A DNA stretch of 64,000 bases. It comes from Emergencia timonensis. GTDB lineage: Bacteria; Bacillota; Clostridia; Peptostreptococcales; Anaerovoracaceae. Of this stretch, positions 34,124 to 42,879 are shown in pieces. Under the pieces are notes generated by a model. The model made no database searches and had not been told where the DNA came from. It worked only from the letters and a program-made list of their open reading frames with translations. How positions within the stretch are numbered: the stretch's first letter is position 1; every line of letters begins with the position of its first letter. The translations under genes were made by a program, and so were the position numbers. The stretch is from assembly GCF_900086585.1 (NCBI RefSeq), contig NZ_FLKM01000009.1, positions 2,170,001-2,234,000 on the forward strand. Reading direction: 5' to 3'.

Positions 34124-34903
34124 CTAGATAAACAGTCCCAGATACCAATTTACAACATCATTTCCCACCAGAAGGCTGATGAAAGCCGCCAGGGAAATTG
34201 CCGGTCCAAAGGGAATTCGCTTTTGTCCCATAAACAGAACGAAACCGATTCCGATCATGCAGGATAGGATTAGGTTGAAAAGTCCCACCCACGGACCCAA
34301 ATATAGTCCTGTCATAAAGAACAGTTTGATATCGCCTCCGCCCAAGCTTTCTTTTCCCGTCACTTTATCAAACAGCAGCGACAAAAGCAGCATTCCTACG
34401 CCAATGGACAGTCCTCCTGCCAAACCTGAAAGAAGTTCCCCTTTCCCTTCTTCAGCGAAGGTCAGAATGCCAAAGTACCATACGATCCCCGCAATAATAA
34501 AACGGTCGGGAATGAGGTAGGTTTCCAGGTCCACCAGTGACAAAGTCATCAGAATACAGGCTAGGCCGCAAATCCACAAGGTCTGCAAGGATAAACCAAA
34601 GCGCCATGCCGTGAGAAGAAATGCCGCCGCCATCAGCAGTTCTGCCGCCACATAGCGAGGTGAAATCTTCTCTCTGCAATATCTGCATTTTCCTCTCAGA
34701 AAAAGGAAACTGAATACCGGCACTAAATCCGCCGCTCCCAGCGGATGCCCGCAGACAGCGCAGTGACTTCTTCCTTTCAGTACACTTTCGCCATGGGCGA
34801 TACGCCACGCCATGCAGTTGATAAAGCTGCCGAAGACAGCGCCAAAGATTCCCATCACGACAAATATGTAAACTGTTAAAAACGTGCTTTCCTCTATTAT
34901 CAC
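34124..34903 (-). CDS. pilD: Prepilin peptidase / N-methyltransferase PilD
   Basis: A 259-residue polytopic membrane aspartic protease that cuts prepilin leaders after Gly and methylates the new N-terminus. GAVFGSFINCMAWR marks the methyltransferase region. Two CxxC pairs (CAVCGHPL, CRYCREK) form the zinc site of the bifunctional type. The catalytic aspartates are in LVDLETYLIPD and GGGDIKLF. The start is GTG 34903 with GGAG ten bases upstream. It lies after the pilin genes and should process all seven prepilin-like proteins encoded in the operon. Confidence 0.95.
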   Translation of the reverse strand: MIIEESTFLTVYIFVVMGIFGAVFGSFINCMAWRIAHGESVLKGRSHCAVCGHPLGAADLVPVFSFLFLRGKCRYCREKISPRYVAAELLMAAAFLLTAWRFGLSLQTLWICGLACILMTLSLVDLETYLIPDRFIIAGIVWYFGILTFAEEGKGELLSGLAGGLSIGVGMLLLSLLFDKVTGKESLGGGDIKLFFMTGLYLGPWVGLFNLILSCMIGIGFVLFMGQKRIPFGPAISLAAFISLLVGNDVVNWYLGLFI

Positions 34904-35112
34904 GATCGTTTGTCTCCTTCTGCCTTGGTTTGTTGAAAGTCCTTACAGGGTCTACGATGAAAGCGAGTTTTTTGATCCATTTTGCTGTCCCGGTTATTTC
35001 TCTCCGTTATTATCACATATGTCGTCATAATAACTTCGATTTCTACTGCAGAGAATTGTGCAAAATCTATGAAAAACTCGCAGAAAGCACAAAACCATTG
35101 TAGATCCTTTGC

Positions 35113-35574
35113 TTATTTGCGTGCAAATCTTTCTTGGTCTTTTGATGGAACCCAGCTAAGATAGATTTTGTCCTCTTTCCCCTGCACTTTAATAACCATC
35201 GTATTTTTCTTGCCCTTGTATATTTCATCGCCGATTTTCATCTCTGTGTATTCGTTATAACCGGCTAAGTTGTCAGCAAAGATTTTTCTCTTCACGGCAT
35301 CGTAATACCCGGTGGTGTATCCGTCCTTATCCATGTGTCTGCAGGGTTTGTCAAAACTGCCTTCGCAACCGTTAATGACACAGCCTGCCGTACTTAGATT
35401 CATTGTTGCGACGGACTTTGCCGCATTGACCTTGAGGCTGTCGTTGCCTCTAGCCATGCTGTTGTGGTAGTAGAGAATACCTTTGTAAGCCGCAAAGACT
35501 GCAATGAGACAGATTCCCACAATACAGAAAAACTCCAAGCGTGAAAGGCCTTTGTTATTATGTAAAATTGACAT
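35113..35574 (-). CDS. Atypical pseudopilin-like protein
   Basis: A 153-residue protein beginning with the short basic leader MSILHNNKG, followed by LSRLEFFCIVGICLIAVFAAYKG (Glu at +5). This fits a type IV prepilin, except that Phe at +1 is replaced by Leu and the helix is less regular. The rest is hydrophilic, with three cysteines (AGCVINGCEG, KPCRHMDKDG) that could form disulfides outside the cell. AAGGAG precedes ATG 35574, nine bases after the third pilin gene. Probably a minor pilin; no specific family recognised. Confidence 0.65.
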   Translation of the reverse strand: MSILHNNKGLSRLEFFCIVGICLIAVFAAYKGILYYHNSMARGNDSLKVNAAKSVATMNLSTAGCVINGCEGSFDKPCRHMDKDGYTTGYYDAVKRKIFADNLAGYNEYTEMKIGDEIYKGKKNTMVIKVQGKEDKIYLSWVPSKDQERFARK

Positions 35575-35583
35575 AAAAGCTCC

Positions 35584-35985
35584 TTATTTCAGTAGATGCC
35601 AATACAACTCGACATTTGCTTTGCCACCGCCAGAAGAAGGTGTAATTGTCACGGTAATAGCATGATTATTTATGCCGCTCCCCTGCTTTTCAGTCTGATT
35701 GTATCCCTTTATACCACTGGTAGATTCTGTATTCGGGTCAATCATGGTACCACTATCTGCATCGTAGAATTTATAATATCCGGACTCTTGATCAGATTGC
35801 ATGTAATCCGAAATTGCCGCCTTCGCTGCCCGCTCATTGGCAAGGTCAGTATTCTTCCTCGCTTCATCAAGTTTCCCAGTAAAAATAGGAATGGATACCG
35901 TGACTAATATTGCAATAATTGCTACCACTACTAAAAGTTCTGCTAAAGTGAAACCTTTCTTGTTTTTGTATATACTTACTCGCAC
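35584..35985 (-). CDS. Type IV pilin 3
   Basis: A 133-residue prepilin: leader VRVSIYKNKKG cut before FTLAELLVVVAIIAILV, with the hydrophobic assembly helix and the SIPIFTGKLDEARKNTD continuation shared with the two pilins upstream. The C-terminal head (about 75 residues) is unique. Start GTG 35985 is inferred from AAGGGG upstream. A longer frame to 36024 adds 13 residues without a start signal. It is third in the tandem pilin array. Small head size suggests a structural pilin of the GspG/PilA type. Confidence 0.85.
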   Translation of the reverse strand: MRVSIYKNKKGFTLAELLVVVAIIAILVTVSIPIFTGKLDEARKNTDLANERAAKAAISDYMQSDQESGYYKFYDADSGTMIDPNTESTSGIKGYNQTEKQGSGINNHAITVTITPSSGGGKANVELYWHLLK

Positions 35986-36035
35986 TAATATACATCCCCT
36001 TACTATTAAATCAAAATATTGCATTACGACCTTTA

Positions 36036-36518
36036 TTATTGAACTGCCTCAAACCATCTAATGATAATTTCTTCTCTATCTACTAGAATAACCGCATCAA
36101 TCATAAAACCTTTGTATGACCTTGTTCCATCATAGTTAAATAGTTGTTTATCTGTATTAGTATAACTATTTCCATTAGGGTAATATGTAGTCCCTGCATC
36201 CTTTTCAGTTCCTTGTCCATATGGCTCCCCATAACTTCCATCGCTAACGAATATTCCTTTATCTGCATCAAAAACCGCGGTATACTGTCCAGGTGTATTG
36301 CTTGCCCATGAGTCTTCATAGTCTCCACTCAAGAACGCCTCTGTCGCAGCTGCCTTCGCTGCTCTCATATTAGCGACATCTGTTGTTTCCCGAGTTTCTT
36401 CTAGTTTCCCTGTAAAGATAGGAATCGATACTGCTATTAGGATTGCAATAATAGCAACCACAACTAATAACTCTGCAAGGGTAAAACCCATTTTATTCAA
36501 TTCTGCTCGTCTTTTCAT
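36036..36518 (-). CDS. Type IV pilin 2
   Basis: A 160-residue prepilin with leader MKRRAELNKMG and mature start FTLAELLVVVAIIAILI, followed by the same SIPIFTGKLEETRE stem as its neighbours. The globular head is tyrosine- and glycine-rich (YGEPYGQGTEKD) and differs from the other two. ATG 36518 has AGAGGA seven bases upstream. It follows pilin 1 after a gap that contains a strong hairpin, so its expression may be lower than that of pilin 1. Confidence 0.87.
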   Translation of the reverse strand: MKRRAELNKMGFTLAELLVVVAIIAILIAVSIPIFTGKLEETRETTDVANMRAAKAAATEAFLSGDYEDSWASNTPGQYTAVFDADKGIFVSDGSYGEPYGQGTEKDAGTTYYPNGNSYTNTDKQLFNYDGTRSYKGFMIDAVILVDREEIIIRWFEAVQ

Positions 36519-36587
36519 ATGCAAATCCTCTTTTAAAACAATGATAAATTATTTGACTCTTTCCGAAAAACCAACTATGGTGACCTT

Positions 36588-36635
36588 TTGGAAAAAAACA
36601 AATAATGGAGAGAAGCCGCAACCCCACGGCTTCTC
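36588..36635 (-). terminator. Intra-operon hairpin after pilin 1 (likely attenuator)
   Basis: Read leftward: GAGAAGCCG pairs with CGGCTTCTC over an eight-base loop, followed by AT-rich sequence ending in seven T. Placed between pilin 1 and pilin 2, it would give partial termination or 3'-end protection, raising pilin 1 over downstream genes. Confidence 0.65.
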
Positions 36636-36649
36636 ATATTCATTATTAT

Positions 36650-37066
36650 TTATTGAAACCACGTAGTAGTAATTTCTGGTTTCCTATCTTCACCAGTTCC
36701 TGTTCCTGGCGCGACGGTCACAAGAATAACTTTACCCTTGTTGGTACTAGACTGTCCATATCCTTTTACACTAGGAGAACCGCCATTGTAAATTTTGACG
36801 GTACCATTTTCTGCATCATACTCATATTTTACAGTACTCGTTGTGTCAAGATTTTCATTCTGTAGATATTCACTTACTACTGCAGCTTTTGCTGCTCTAA
36901 CGTTAGCAGCATCAGTGCTTTTCTTTGCCTGATTCAGTTTCCCAGTAAAAATAGGAATGGATACTGCTACCAGAATAGCAATAATTGCAACAACGACCAG
37001 TAATTCTGCAAGGGTAAAACCCTTCTTATTTAACTTTGTTTTTAATACGTTTCTCATTTCAATCAT
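36650..37066 (-). CDS. pilA: Type IV major pilin 1
   Basis: A 138-residue prepilin. Leader MIEMRNVLKTKLNKKG is cut before FTLAELLVVVAIIAILV; the assembly helix is followed by SIPIFTGKLNQAKKSTDAAN and a small head of about 75 residues. ATG 37066 has AGGAAAG upstream. It is the first of three tandem pilins, directly after pilC, and is followed by a stem-loop likely to enrich its mRNA, so it is the best candidate for the major subunit. This ranking is inference. Confidence 0.88.
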   Translation of the reverse strand: MIEMRNVLKTKLNKKGFTLAELLVVVAIIAILVAVSIPIFTGKLNQAKKSTDAANVRAAKAAVVSEYLQNENLDTTSTVKYEYDAENGTVKIYNGGSPSVKGYGQSSTNKGKVILVTVAPGTGTGEDRKPEITTTWFQ

Positions 37067-37194
37067 ATCGTCTTTCCTCCTCGTATGTACATACATTTTC
37101 TATCTCAAGGGCATTGGGGTTAAACGCCCTCTGATACTATAATAATTATTCATCGGTCTTGCAAGACCTAAAATTTACCAATAACAGATTTCTT

Positions 37195-38409
37195 CTAAAT
37201 CAGCTCATACATGGTAAACATCGGCAGGTAAATCGAGATAACAATGAATCCAGCAAAAATTGCCATCACAATCAAGATGGTCGGCTCCAGCTTGGAGATT
37301 GCTTTCTCCGTCGCGTGTTCCGCCTCATTGTCAAAATACGAACCTACCGTTACAAGTGTCTCATCCAATTCGCCAGTATTTTCACCGATGGCGCACATTT
37401 CAATCAAAGTCTTGGGGAAATATTTGCTCTGCCGCATGCACTCGCCCAGTTGTTTCCCTTCTTCAATCCTGCCGCTCATCATGGAAGTTTCCAAGCTGAG
37501 AACATAATTGTCCAAAACCTTGGCGGTGATATCCAGTGATTGATGCACTGACAAACCGGCGCTCATCAATGCCGCCATGGTATTGGCATATTGACTGGCT
37601 CCATTAAGCAGAGCGATCTTTCCAATCACTGGAATTTTCAGCTTTACCTTGTGCCAGAAGACCCGCCCTTTCTCGGTGTTAAAAATGATCTTTAAGGCGA
37701 CAGCCAGCGCAATCAAAGCGCCAATGATATATAACCAATACTTGCCGAAGAAAGTGGACATCGCTATCATTACTTTTGTAATACCCGGCATCTCTCCATC
37801 TAAATCAACAAAAGTTTCTGCCAGGGACGGCACTACCTTGGCCATGACGATAATCAAAACCACGATTGCCACACAGATGACAAAAATCGGATAACTCATA
37901 GCCCTCTTAACTTTCTGACTGGTTCTGTAAGTTTTTTCATAGTACTTTTCCAGCGTTTCAAAAGAGTGTTCTAAAGTACCAGAGTGCTCGCCAGCTCTGA
38001 CTGTTTCAATAAAGGTGATGGGCAGCTCCTTGCAGTTCTTTTCGAAACTCTTTGCAATACTGTTACCTTCTGCCACATCGTCAGCTGCGCTGAAGAGCAT
38101 CTTCCGCAGCCGCTTATCCTGCGTCTGCTCTGCAATCATCTCCATACATTTGGATATCGATACTCCCGATTTAAGGATAATTGCGAACTGAGAACACATG
38201 ACAGAAAGAGCTTTTGTATTGATTTTGCTATGCCCTACTTCCATCTGCAGAATGTCGTTAATCCCGCCTTCTTTTACGGGCGTTATCTTCGTTACTATGG
38301 GGCAGGTCGCTTTAATTTTTTCCACTGCGGCATATTCGTCCACAGCCTGGACGACACCCCTCGTCTTAACGCCATCTTCCGTAACGGCTCTGTACTGATA
38401 AGTTACCAA
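37195..38409 (-). CDS. pilC: PilC inner-membrane platform protein
   Basis: A 404-residue polytopic protein of the GspF/PilC family that couples the PilB and PilT motors to pilin insertion. Two homologous T2SSF domains are visible, each with a cytoplasmic helical part (QFAIILKSGVSISKCMEM; QYANTMAALMSAGLSVHQ) and three membrane helices in all, ending IFAGFIVISIYLPMFTMYELI (C-terminal part). The start appears to be TTG 38409, with GAGG five bases upstream. It lies between pilT and the pilins. Confidence 0.94.
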   Translation of the reverse strand: MVTYQYRAVTEDGVKTRGVVQAVDEYAAVEKIKATCPIVTKITPVKEGGINDILQMEVGHSKINTKALSVMCSQFAIILKSGVSISKCMEMIAEQTQDKRLRKMLFSAADDVAEGNSIAKSFEKNCKELPITFIETVRAGEHSGTLEHSFETLEKYYEKTYRTSQKVKRAMSYPIFVICVAIVVLIIVMAKVVPSLAETFVDLDGEMPGITKVMIAMSTFFGKYWLYIIGALIALAVALKIIFNTEKGRVFWHKVKLKIPVIGKIALLNGASQYANTMAALMSAGLSVHQSLDITAKVLDNYVLSLETSMMSGRIEEGKQLGECMRQSKYFPKTLIEMCAIGENTGELDETLVTVGSYFDNEAEHATEKAISKLEPTILIVMAIFAGFIVISIYLPMFTMYELI

Positions 38410-38441
38410 ACCCGCCTCACATCCTTTCTTCTAAGTTTCAT

Positions 38442-39494
38442 CTATCTGATGCTCACGTATTTTTTCATGTACTCTTTATCGTTGCAGGCCTCATAGGCAA
38501 TCTTTGAGGAAATACTACCCTCTTTGACCATTTTGATGAGGCAATTATCCATGGTCAAACTCCCTTCAGAAGCGCCAGATAACATGGAAGACATCATCTG
38601 CGGCGTCTTTCCTTCTCTGATCAAATTCTTAATCGCTGGCGTTACAACCATAACCTCGCAGGCCGCTACTCTGCCCTGACCGCTTTTGCGGACGAGAAGC
38701 TGTTGAGACAACACAGCCTTCAGCGTCGTGGATAACTGCAGTCTAATCTGCTGCTGTCTTGCGGCTGGGAACACACCAACCATACGATCGATGGAATCCG
38801 GCGCAGAGTTGGTATGCAGTGTAGCAAAGACCAGATGTCCCGTCTCGGCCGCAGTCAAAGCCGTTTCTATTGTATTAAGGTCACGCATCTCACCGATCAA
38901 AATCACATCGGGGTCCTCTCTGAGGATTGCGCGCAATCCATCGTCATAGCTCTCTGTGTCCTTGCCGATTTCCCTCTGGTTGATGATACATTTGTCTGGA
39001 TCATAGAGATACTCAATCGGATCTTCTAAGGTAATGATATGATCCGTCCTCGTGTGATTGATCTGGTTTAAAATCGCTGCCAGAGTGGTCGACTTACCAC
39101 TTCCAGTCTCACCAGTTACTAAAATGATGCCCTTTCTGTAGGAGGGAAAATCACTGACTACTGGCGGAAGACCCAACTGCTCCAACTTTGGTATCTGATT
39201 GCTCAGGATACGCAGGGCTGCCGATATGCTGCCCTGCTGGCGAAAAAGATTGATTCTGATTCGCTCTCCTGCAATGGTTCTGGCCAAATCCAGCTCGCCG
39301 ATATCCTCTATTTTGCTGTATAACTTACCAGCTAGTTCACTGGCAATTTTCTCACAAGTATCATGGGTCAAAATCTCTGGAAAGAGATCGATCAGCTGCC
39401 CATCTTTCCTGCACTTTGGCGGCAAACCGGCCACCACATGCACGTCTGAAGCACCCAGTTCACTTGCATGCTTAATATATTCTTCAACTATCAT
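38442..39494 (-). CDS. pilT: PilT retraction ATPase
   Basis: A 350-residue hexameric cytoplasmic ATPase that powers pilus retraction (twitching). Walker A is GETGSGKSTTLA, the Asp box DPIEYLY, Walker B DPDVILIGEMRDLNTIE and the His box TGHLVFATLHT. The C-terminal GASEGSLTMDN segment resembles the PilT-specific AIRNLIRE region nearby (AIKNLIREGKT). Its presence indicates retractile pili. It lies 14 bp after pilB. Confidence 0.95.
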   Translation of the reverse strand: MIVEEYIKHASELGASDVHVVAGLPPKCRKDGQLIDLFPEILTHDTCEKIASELAGKLYSKIEDIGELDLARTIAGERIRINLFRQQGSISAALRILSNQIPKLEQLGLPPVVSDFPSYRKGIILVTGETGSGKSTTLAAILNQINHTRTDHIITLEDPIEYLYDPDKCIINQREIGKDTESYDDGLRAILREDPDVILIGEMRDLNTIETALTAAETGHLVFATLHTNSAPDSIDRMVGVFPAARQQQIRLQLSTTLKAVLSQQLLVRKSGQGRVAACEVMVVTPAIKNLIREGKTPQMMSSMLSGASEGSLTMDNCLIKMVKEGSISSKIAYEACNDKEYMKKYVSIR

Positions 39495-39508
39495 TCATAT
39501 CCTCCAGA

Positions 39509-41191
39509 TTAATCCAATAGACTTACCGTTCTACAGACCTCTTCTACAGTCGTAACGCCCTTTTCTACCAGCCTGTCAGCATTGTGTACCATAGACACAA
39601 AGTCCGTCTTCGATACAATCTGACGCAGCTCCTGTTTATCACAGTCCTGCGTAATACACGATCTCAGTTCATCGTTAAAGGTCAGAATTTCAAATACGCC
39701 GATTCTTCCTCTATAGCCGCTGTGAAAACACATCGGACAGCCCTTTCCGTGGTAAAACTGCCTGTCATCACTACTCAAATCGATACCTGCCATATCGCAC
39801 AATTCCGGGTCCGGCAGATAGGTTTCCCGGCAGTTATTGCAGACTTTCTTTACCAATCTCTGGGAAATGATGCCTCTGATGCCTCCAGCGATGAGATAAG
39901 GTTCAACCCCCATATCCTTCAATCTGTCGATTGCGGATACGGCATCCTCTGTATGGATTGTAGAGATCACCAGATGACCTGTCATAGCAGCTCTCATTGC
40001 GATTTCTGCCGTCTCACCGTCACGGATTTCCCCCACGGCGATGATGTCCGGATCCTGACGCAAAATTGCCCTCAGGCCGCTGGCAAAAGTCAGGCCAGTC
40101 TTCTCGTTAATCTGTACCTGCGTCGCTCCGTCAATGTTGTATTCCACCGGGTCCTCTAACGTAATCAAATTGGTGGACTCGCTGATCAACTCTTTGATAA
40201 TAGTATACATGGTAGAAGATTTGCCGCTACCCGTTGGGCCCACGATCAAAATCACACCGCTGCTGTGCTTTAATAATCGGTCCAGTTTTTTGGAGTCGTC
40301 ATCCATGAGGCCGATTCCCTCCCGGTCTAACATCTGTTCATCTCTCGCCAAAAGTCTGATAACGATCTTTTCACCGAAAATTGTCGGCAGCGTAGACATA
40401 CGAAGGTCGATGTTCTTACTCTTCAGCCTTAGTTCGCTGCGGCCATCTTGTGGTATGCGACGTTCGGAAATATCCATTCTGCCCATTACCTTCAAACGGG
40501 AAATCACGGAATCCTGAAGATCTCTTGGTATCTGCAGGATATTGTGCAGACTCCCGTCTATTCGCATTCTCACATTCATATTGCCGCTGCTCGGTTCAAA
40601 GTGAATATCGCTGGCGTCTTCTGTGACAGCTCTCTCGATAATGGAGTTGACCAGTCTGATGGTAGGCGCGCTGTTTTCTTCTGTATCAGCAAAATCCATG
40701 GTAGCCTCGTCCGGTCTGAATCCTGACTCTGCCCGCATCTGCGCCATGGCCTTTGCCGCACCCTCATTTCCATAAAGGGCGCTGGTCGCGTGTTCTACTG
40801 CATTCTCTGAAGCAATCATCGGGATGATTTTTTTCCTCGAAGTAGCGCGAACTTCTTCTACCGCCATAAAATTCAAAGGATCCTTCATCGCCAGGTATAA
40901 AGTGTCCTTTACAACCTTTACCGGCACGACGCCGTGTTTCTTGGCAATGTTCTTGGGAATTTGCTCTACCATTTCCGGGGAAATAGTCACTTTGGTCAAA
41001 TCGATAAAATCGATGCCTAGCTGCATTCTCAGCGCTTCTATCAGCTGTGCTTCTGTAATGAAGCCGTTATCTATCAAAACTTTTCCCAAACGGTCTTTCG
41101 ACTGTTTTTGAAGTGCGAGCGCTTCACCCAGCTGTTCATCCGAAATCAGCCCTACTGATGTCAATACGTCTCCAAGTCGTTTATGTTTCAT
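39509..41191 (-). CDS. pilB: PilB extension ATPase
   Basis: A 560-residue GspE/PilB-type ATPase that drives pilus assembly. It has an N-terminal MshEN-like domain (LGDVLTSVGLISDEQLGEAL), a family that can bind c-di-GMP, then the ATPase core: Walker A GPTGSGKSSTMY, Asp box LEDPVEYNIDG, Walker B DPDIIAVGEIRDGETAE, and a C-terminal zinc site (CNNC and CPMC). Start ATG 41191 has AAGGAA upstream. It lies 15 bp after the minor pilin genes. Confidence 0.96.
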   Translation of the reverse strand: MKHKRLGDVLTSVGLISDEQLGEALALQKQSKDRLGKVLIDNGFITEAQLIEALRMQLGIDFIDLTKVTISPEMVEQIPKNIAKKHGVVPVKVVKDTLYLAMKDPLNFMAVEEVRATSRKKIIPMIASENAVEHATSALYGNEGAAKAMAQMRAESGFRPDEATMDFADTEENSAPTIRLVNSIIERAVTEDASDIHFEPSSGNMNVRMRIDGSLHNILQIPRDLQDSVISRLKVMGRMDISERRIPQDGRSELRLKSKNIDLRMSTLPTIFGEKIVIRLLARDEQMLDREGIGLMDDDSKKLDRLLKHSSGVILIVGPTGSGKSSTMYTIIKELISESTNLITLEDPVEYNIDGATQVQINEKTGLTFASGLRAILRQDPDIIAVGEIRDGETAEIAMRAAMTGHLVISTIHTEDAVSAIDRLKDMGVEPYLIAGGIRGIISQRLVKKVCNNCRETYLPDPELCDMAGIDLSSDDRQFYHGKGCPMCFHSGYRGRIGVFEILTFNDELRSCITQDCDKQELRQIVSKTDFVSMVHNADRLVEKGVTTVEEVCRTVSLLD

Positions 41192-41206
41192 CTAAGGTTC
41201 CTTCCT

Positions 41207-41707
41207 TTAGTTGATTGGTTTTACTTTGATTTCCTGTTGCAGGAACTTCTGATTCTCTTTGGTGGCAATGGTTATGGTAGCAGTAAACAAATTTTTATCT
41301 TTATCGTATTGATATGTAATCGTCGGCGTCAATCTGCTGGTCATGGTCTTGTCGGTCAGCAGTTGCGTAGAAGTTCCTCCTAGATTGCAGACTAAAATTC
41401 CCTTTTTACCACTAGTCCCATCGCCATCTTCAAACCATATTTCATATCCGCGAATCCCGCTGGTAAATTTTGCTGGCGATGTTCCATCATCATTGATGTA
41501 CTTGCTGAATCGAAATTCGTCTGTTACTTTGGTAATCGTCGTGGAGAGAAGGGTCTGCGCTTCTGCCTTTAAGGTAATCCTCTCATAAGCATTTTTTACT
41601 ACCATGACGCCGCTGCCCAGTATGACGATAATCAGGCTCAGAATCATCACTACCATCAGCATCTCAGAGATGGAAAAGCCTTCTTTGTTTTTCATCCGCG
41701 CCCTCAT
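41207..41707 (-). CDS. Minor pilin (GspH/PilW-like position)
   Basis: A 166-residue prepilin-like protein: leader MRARMKNKEG, cleavage before FSISEMLMVVMILSLIIVILG with Glu at +5. The head domain is beta-rich with GIRGYEIWFEDGDG. Start ATG 41707 overlaps the previous gene's stop by one base (TGATG); GTG 41710 and ATG 41695 are alternatives. Being just upstream of pilB in a minor-pilin block suggests a role in pilus initiation, as for PilW/GspJ, but the exact class cannot be told. Confidence 0.8.
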   Translation of the reverse strand: MRARMKNKEGFSISEMLMVVMILSLIIVILGSGVMVVKNAYERITLKAEAQTLLSTTITKVTDEFRFSKYINDDGTSPAKFTSGIRGYEIWFEDGDGTSGKKGILVCNLGGTSTQLLTDKTMTSRLTPTITYQYDKDKNLFTATITIATKENQKFLQQEIKVKPIN

Positions 41708-42030
41708 CACTTGCTGCCCTCGTGTTTTTCGTATGACATCAAACCGGACTTCTCGTCGTGATAAATATCAATTTTAATCTGTGTATTCCCCTTTGCTCCC
41801 GATATGGTCAGTTCTTGATTGGATAATATGCCATCCTGTTTTTCTTCCATGGCGTTAACCCCGTTATAAATCTTTGTAATCTTTGCATCTCCTTTTTCTA
41901 TCATATGAGTAGACGCATAGATCAGAGAAGACAACATAAGCATCCCTACTGCTGAAATTAAGATTGCTACCAGAACTTCTGCCAGAGATTCTCCGTTGTC
42001 TTTTTTTATTTTTTTATAAATAAACTGCAT
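41707..42030 (-). CDS. Minor pilin (PilV/GspI-like)
   Basis: A 107-residue prepilin-like protein with leader MQFIYKKIKKDNG and mature start ESLAEVLVAILISAVGMLMLSS (Glu at +5 kept, Phe at +1 replaced by Glu). The SLAEVLVAILI pattern is typical of the PilV/GspI class of minor pilins. The head is very small. It overlaps the next minor pilin by one base, so these are translationally coupled. Confidence 0.78.
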   Translation of the reverse strand: MQFIYKKIKKDNGESLAEVLVAILISAVGMLMLSSLIYASTHMIEKGDAKITKIYNGVNAMEEKQDGILSNQELTISGAKGNTQIKIDIYHDEKSGLMSYEKHEGSK

Positions 42031-42045
42031 TCAATCACTTCCTAA

Positions 42046-42645
42046 TCAGCCCTTGTCAATGGTGCACTCGTTCCAATAAACATGGATATCCTCCCGTTTA
42101 ACCTCCACAAGTTTGCCGTCTTTTTCTTCTTCGTATCGAGATGTTCTTCTGTTCACGATGGCCTTGGCGGTCAGTTTGCAAATATATTTTTTCGATTTTT
42201 CCATGCTGAATGTAATCTCAATTCTATAATCGTCCGTCATAATAAAATTCGCAATTACTTTGCCCATCACATCCGTTAATGTCTCGCTGGAAGGATAGAA
42301 GGTAAGCGTTTCTCCCGACTCCGCCTTTTTTCTCTCATAGATTTCTATAACTGCGTCTATGAGAATCTTTTTAATCTCACTGTCCGGCACTGCTGTATAG
42401 GTTGGAGAGCCGCCATCTTCTGTATAAGCCTGAAACTCCTGCCCTTCAATTTCTTCCCTCATAATCTGGGCAGCCGAAGTTACGGAATAAAAAGACTGCT
42501 CCGTCTCCTTTAATCCACTGATTCTGCCTGCTGCGGCACTTCCCGCCGACAGAATGATTGAACCCGCCAAAGCACATAACAAGAAAAACAGCAACGCTAA
42601 CAGTATTGTCGCACCTGAATTAGAACGTATTCTGTTTCTCAGCAT
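42046..42645 (-). CDS. PilX/GspK-like minor pilin
   Basis: A 199-residue protein: leader MLRNRIRSNSG, then ATILLALLFFLLCALAGSIIL. It lacks Glu at +5, as PilX and GspK-type minor pilins do, and has the SVTSAAQIMREEI stretch common after the helix in that group. The head of about 150 residues is charged. It is first gene of the pilus operon, with a sigma-A promoter at 42702-42730. It probably caps the initiation complex formed by the three minor pilins. Confidence 0.75.
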   Translation of the reverse strand: MLRNRIRSNSGATILLALLFFLLCALAGSIILSAGSAAAGRISGLKETEQSFYSVTSAAQIMREEIEGQEFQAYTEDGGSPTYTAVPDSEIKKILIDAVIEIYERKKAESGETLTFYPSSETLTDVMGKVIANFIMTDDYRIEITFSMEKSKKYICKLTAKAIVNRRTSRYEEEKDGKLVEVKREDIHVYWNECTIDKG

Positions 42646-42701
42646 TGCTATTCACCTCTTCTGTATCACTACTTACATTTGTCTTACTTTTATCCTATAA
42701 T

Positions 42702-42730
42702 ATTATATCAAACAAACAGTTGATATTCAA
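42702..42730 (-). promoter_or_regulatory. Sigma-A promoter of the type IV pilus operon
   Basis: Read leftward: TTGAAT (42725-42730), 17 bp, perfect TATAAT (42702-42707). The leader is about 50 nt. No riboswitch-like structure is visible, so a c-di-GMP riboswitch as seen for some clostridial pilin genes is not supported here. Confidence 0.72.
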
Positions 42731-42810
42731 TAACGAATGCTATGACTTATAAATTGTCTTCCATCTTTGCCGTGTCTCTTAGCATGACAAGGGTTTTGAC
42801 AGATAGATAC

Positions 42811-42869
42811 AAAAAAGGAGCTGTCGCTCCAGTTGATCGAATTCATCAATCACATTTGCAACAGCTCCT
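42811..42869 (-). terminator. Terminator of the M14 carboxypeptidase gene
   Basis: Read leftward: AGGAGCTGT pairs with ACAGCTCCT over a long loop, followed by TTTTTT. It starts 11 bp after the stop codon. Confidence 0.82.
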
Positions 42870-42879
42870 CGCAAATACT

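Noticed and set aside
42646..42701. c-di-GMP riboswitch ahead of the pilus operon
   Set aside because: The leader is only about 50 nt and shows no structured aptamer.
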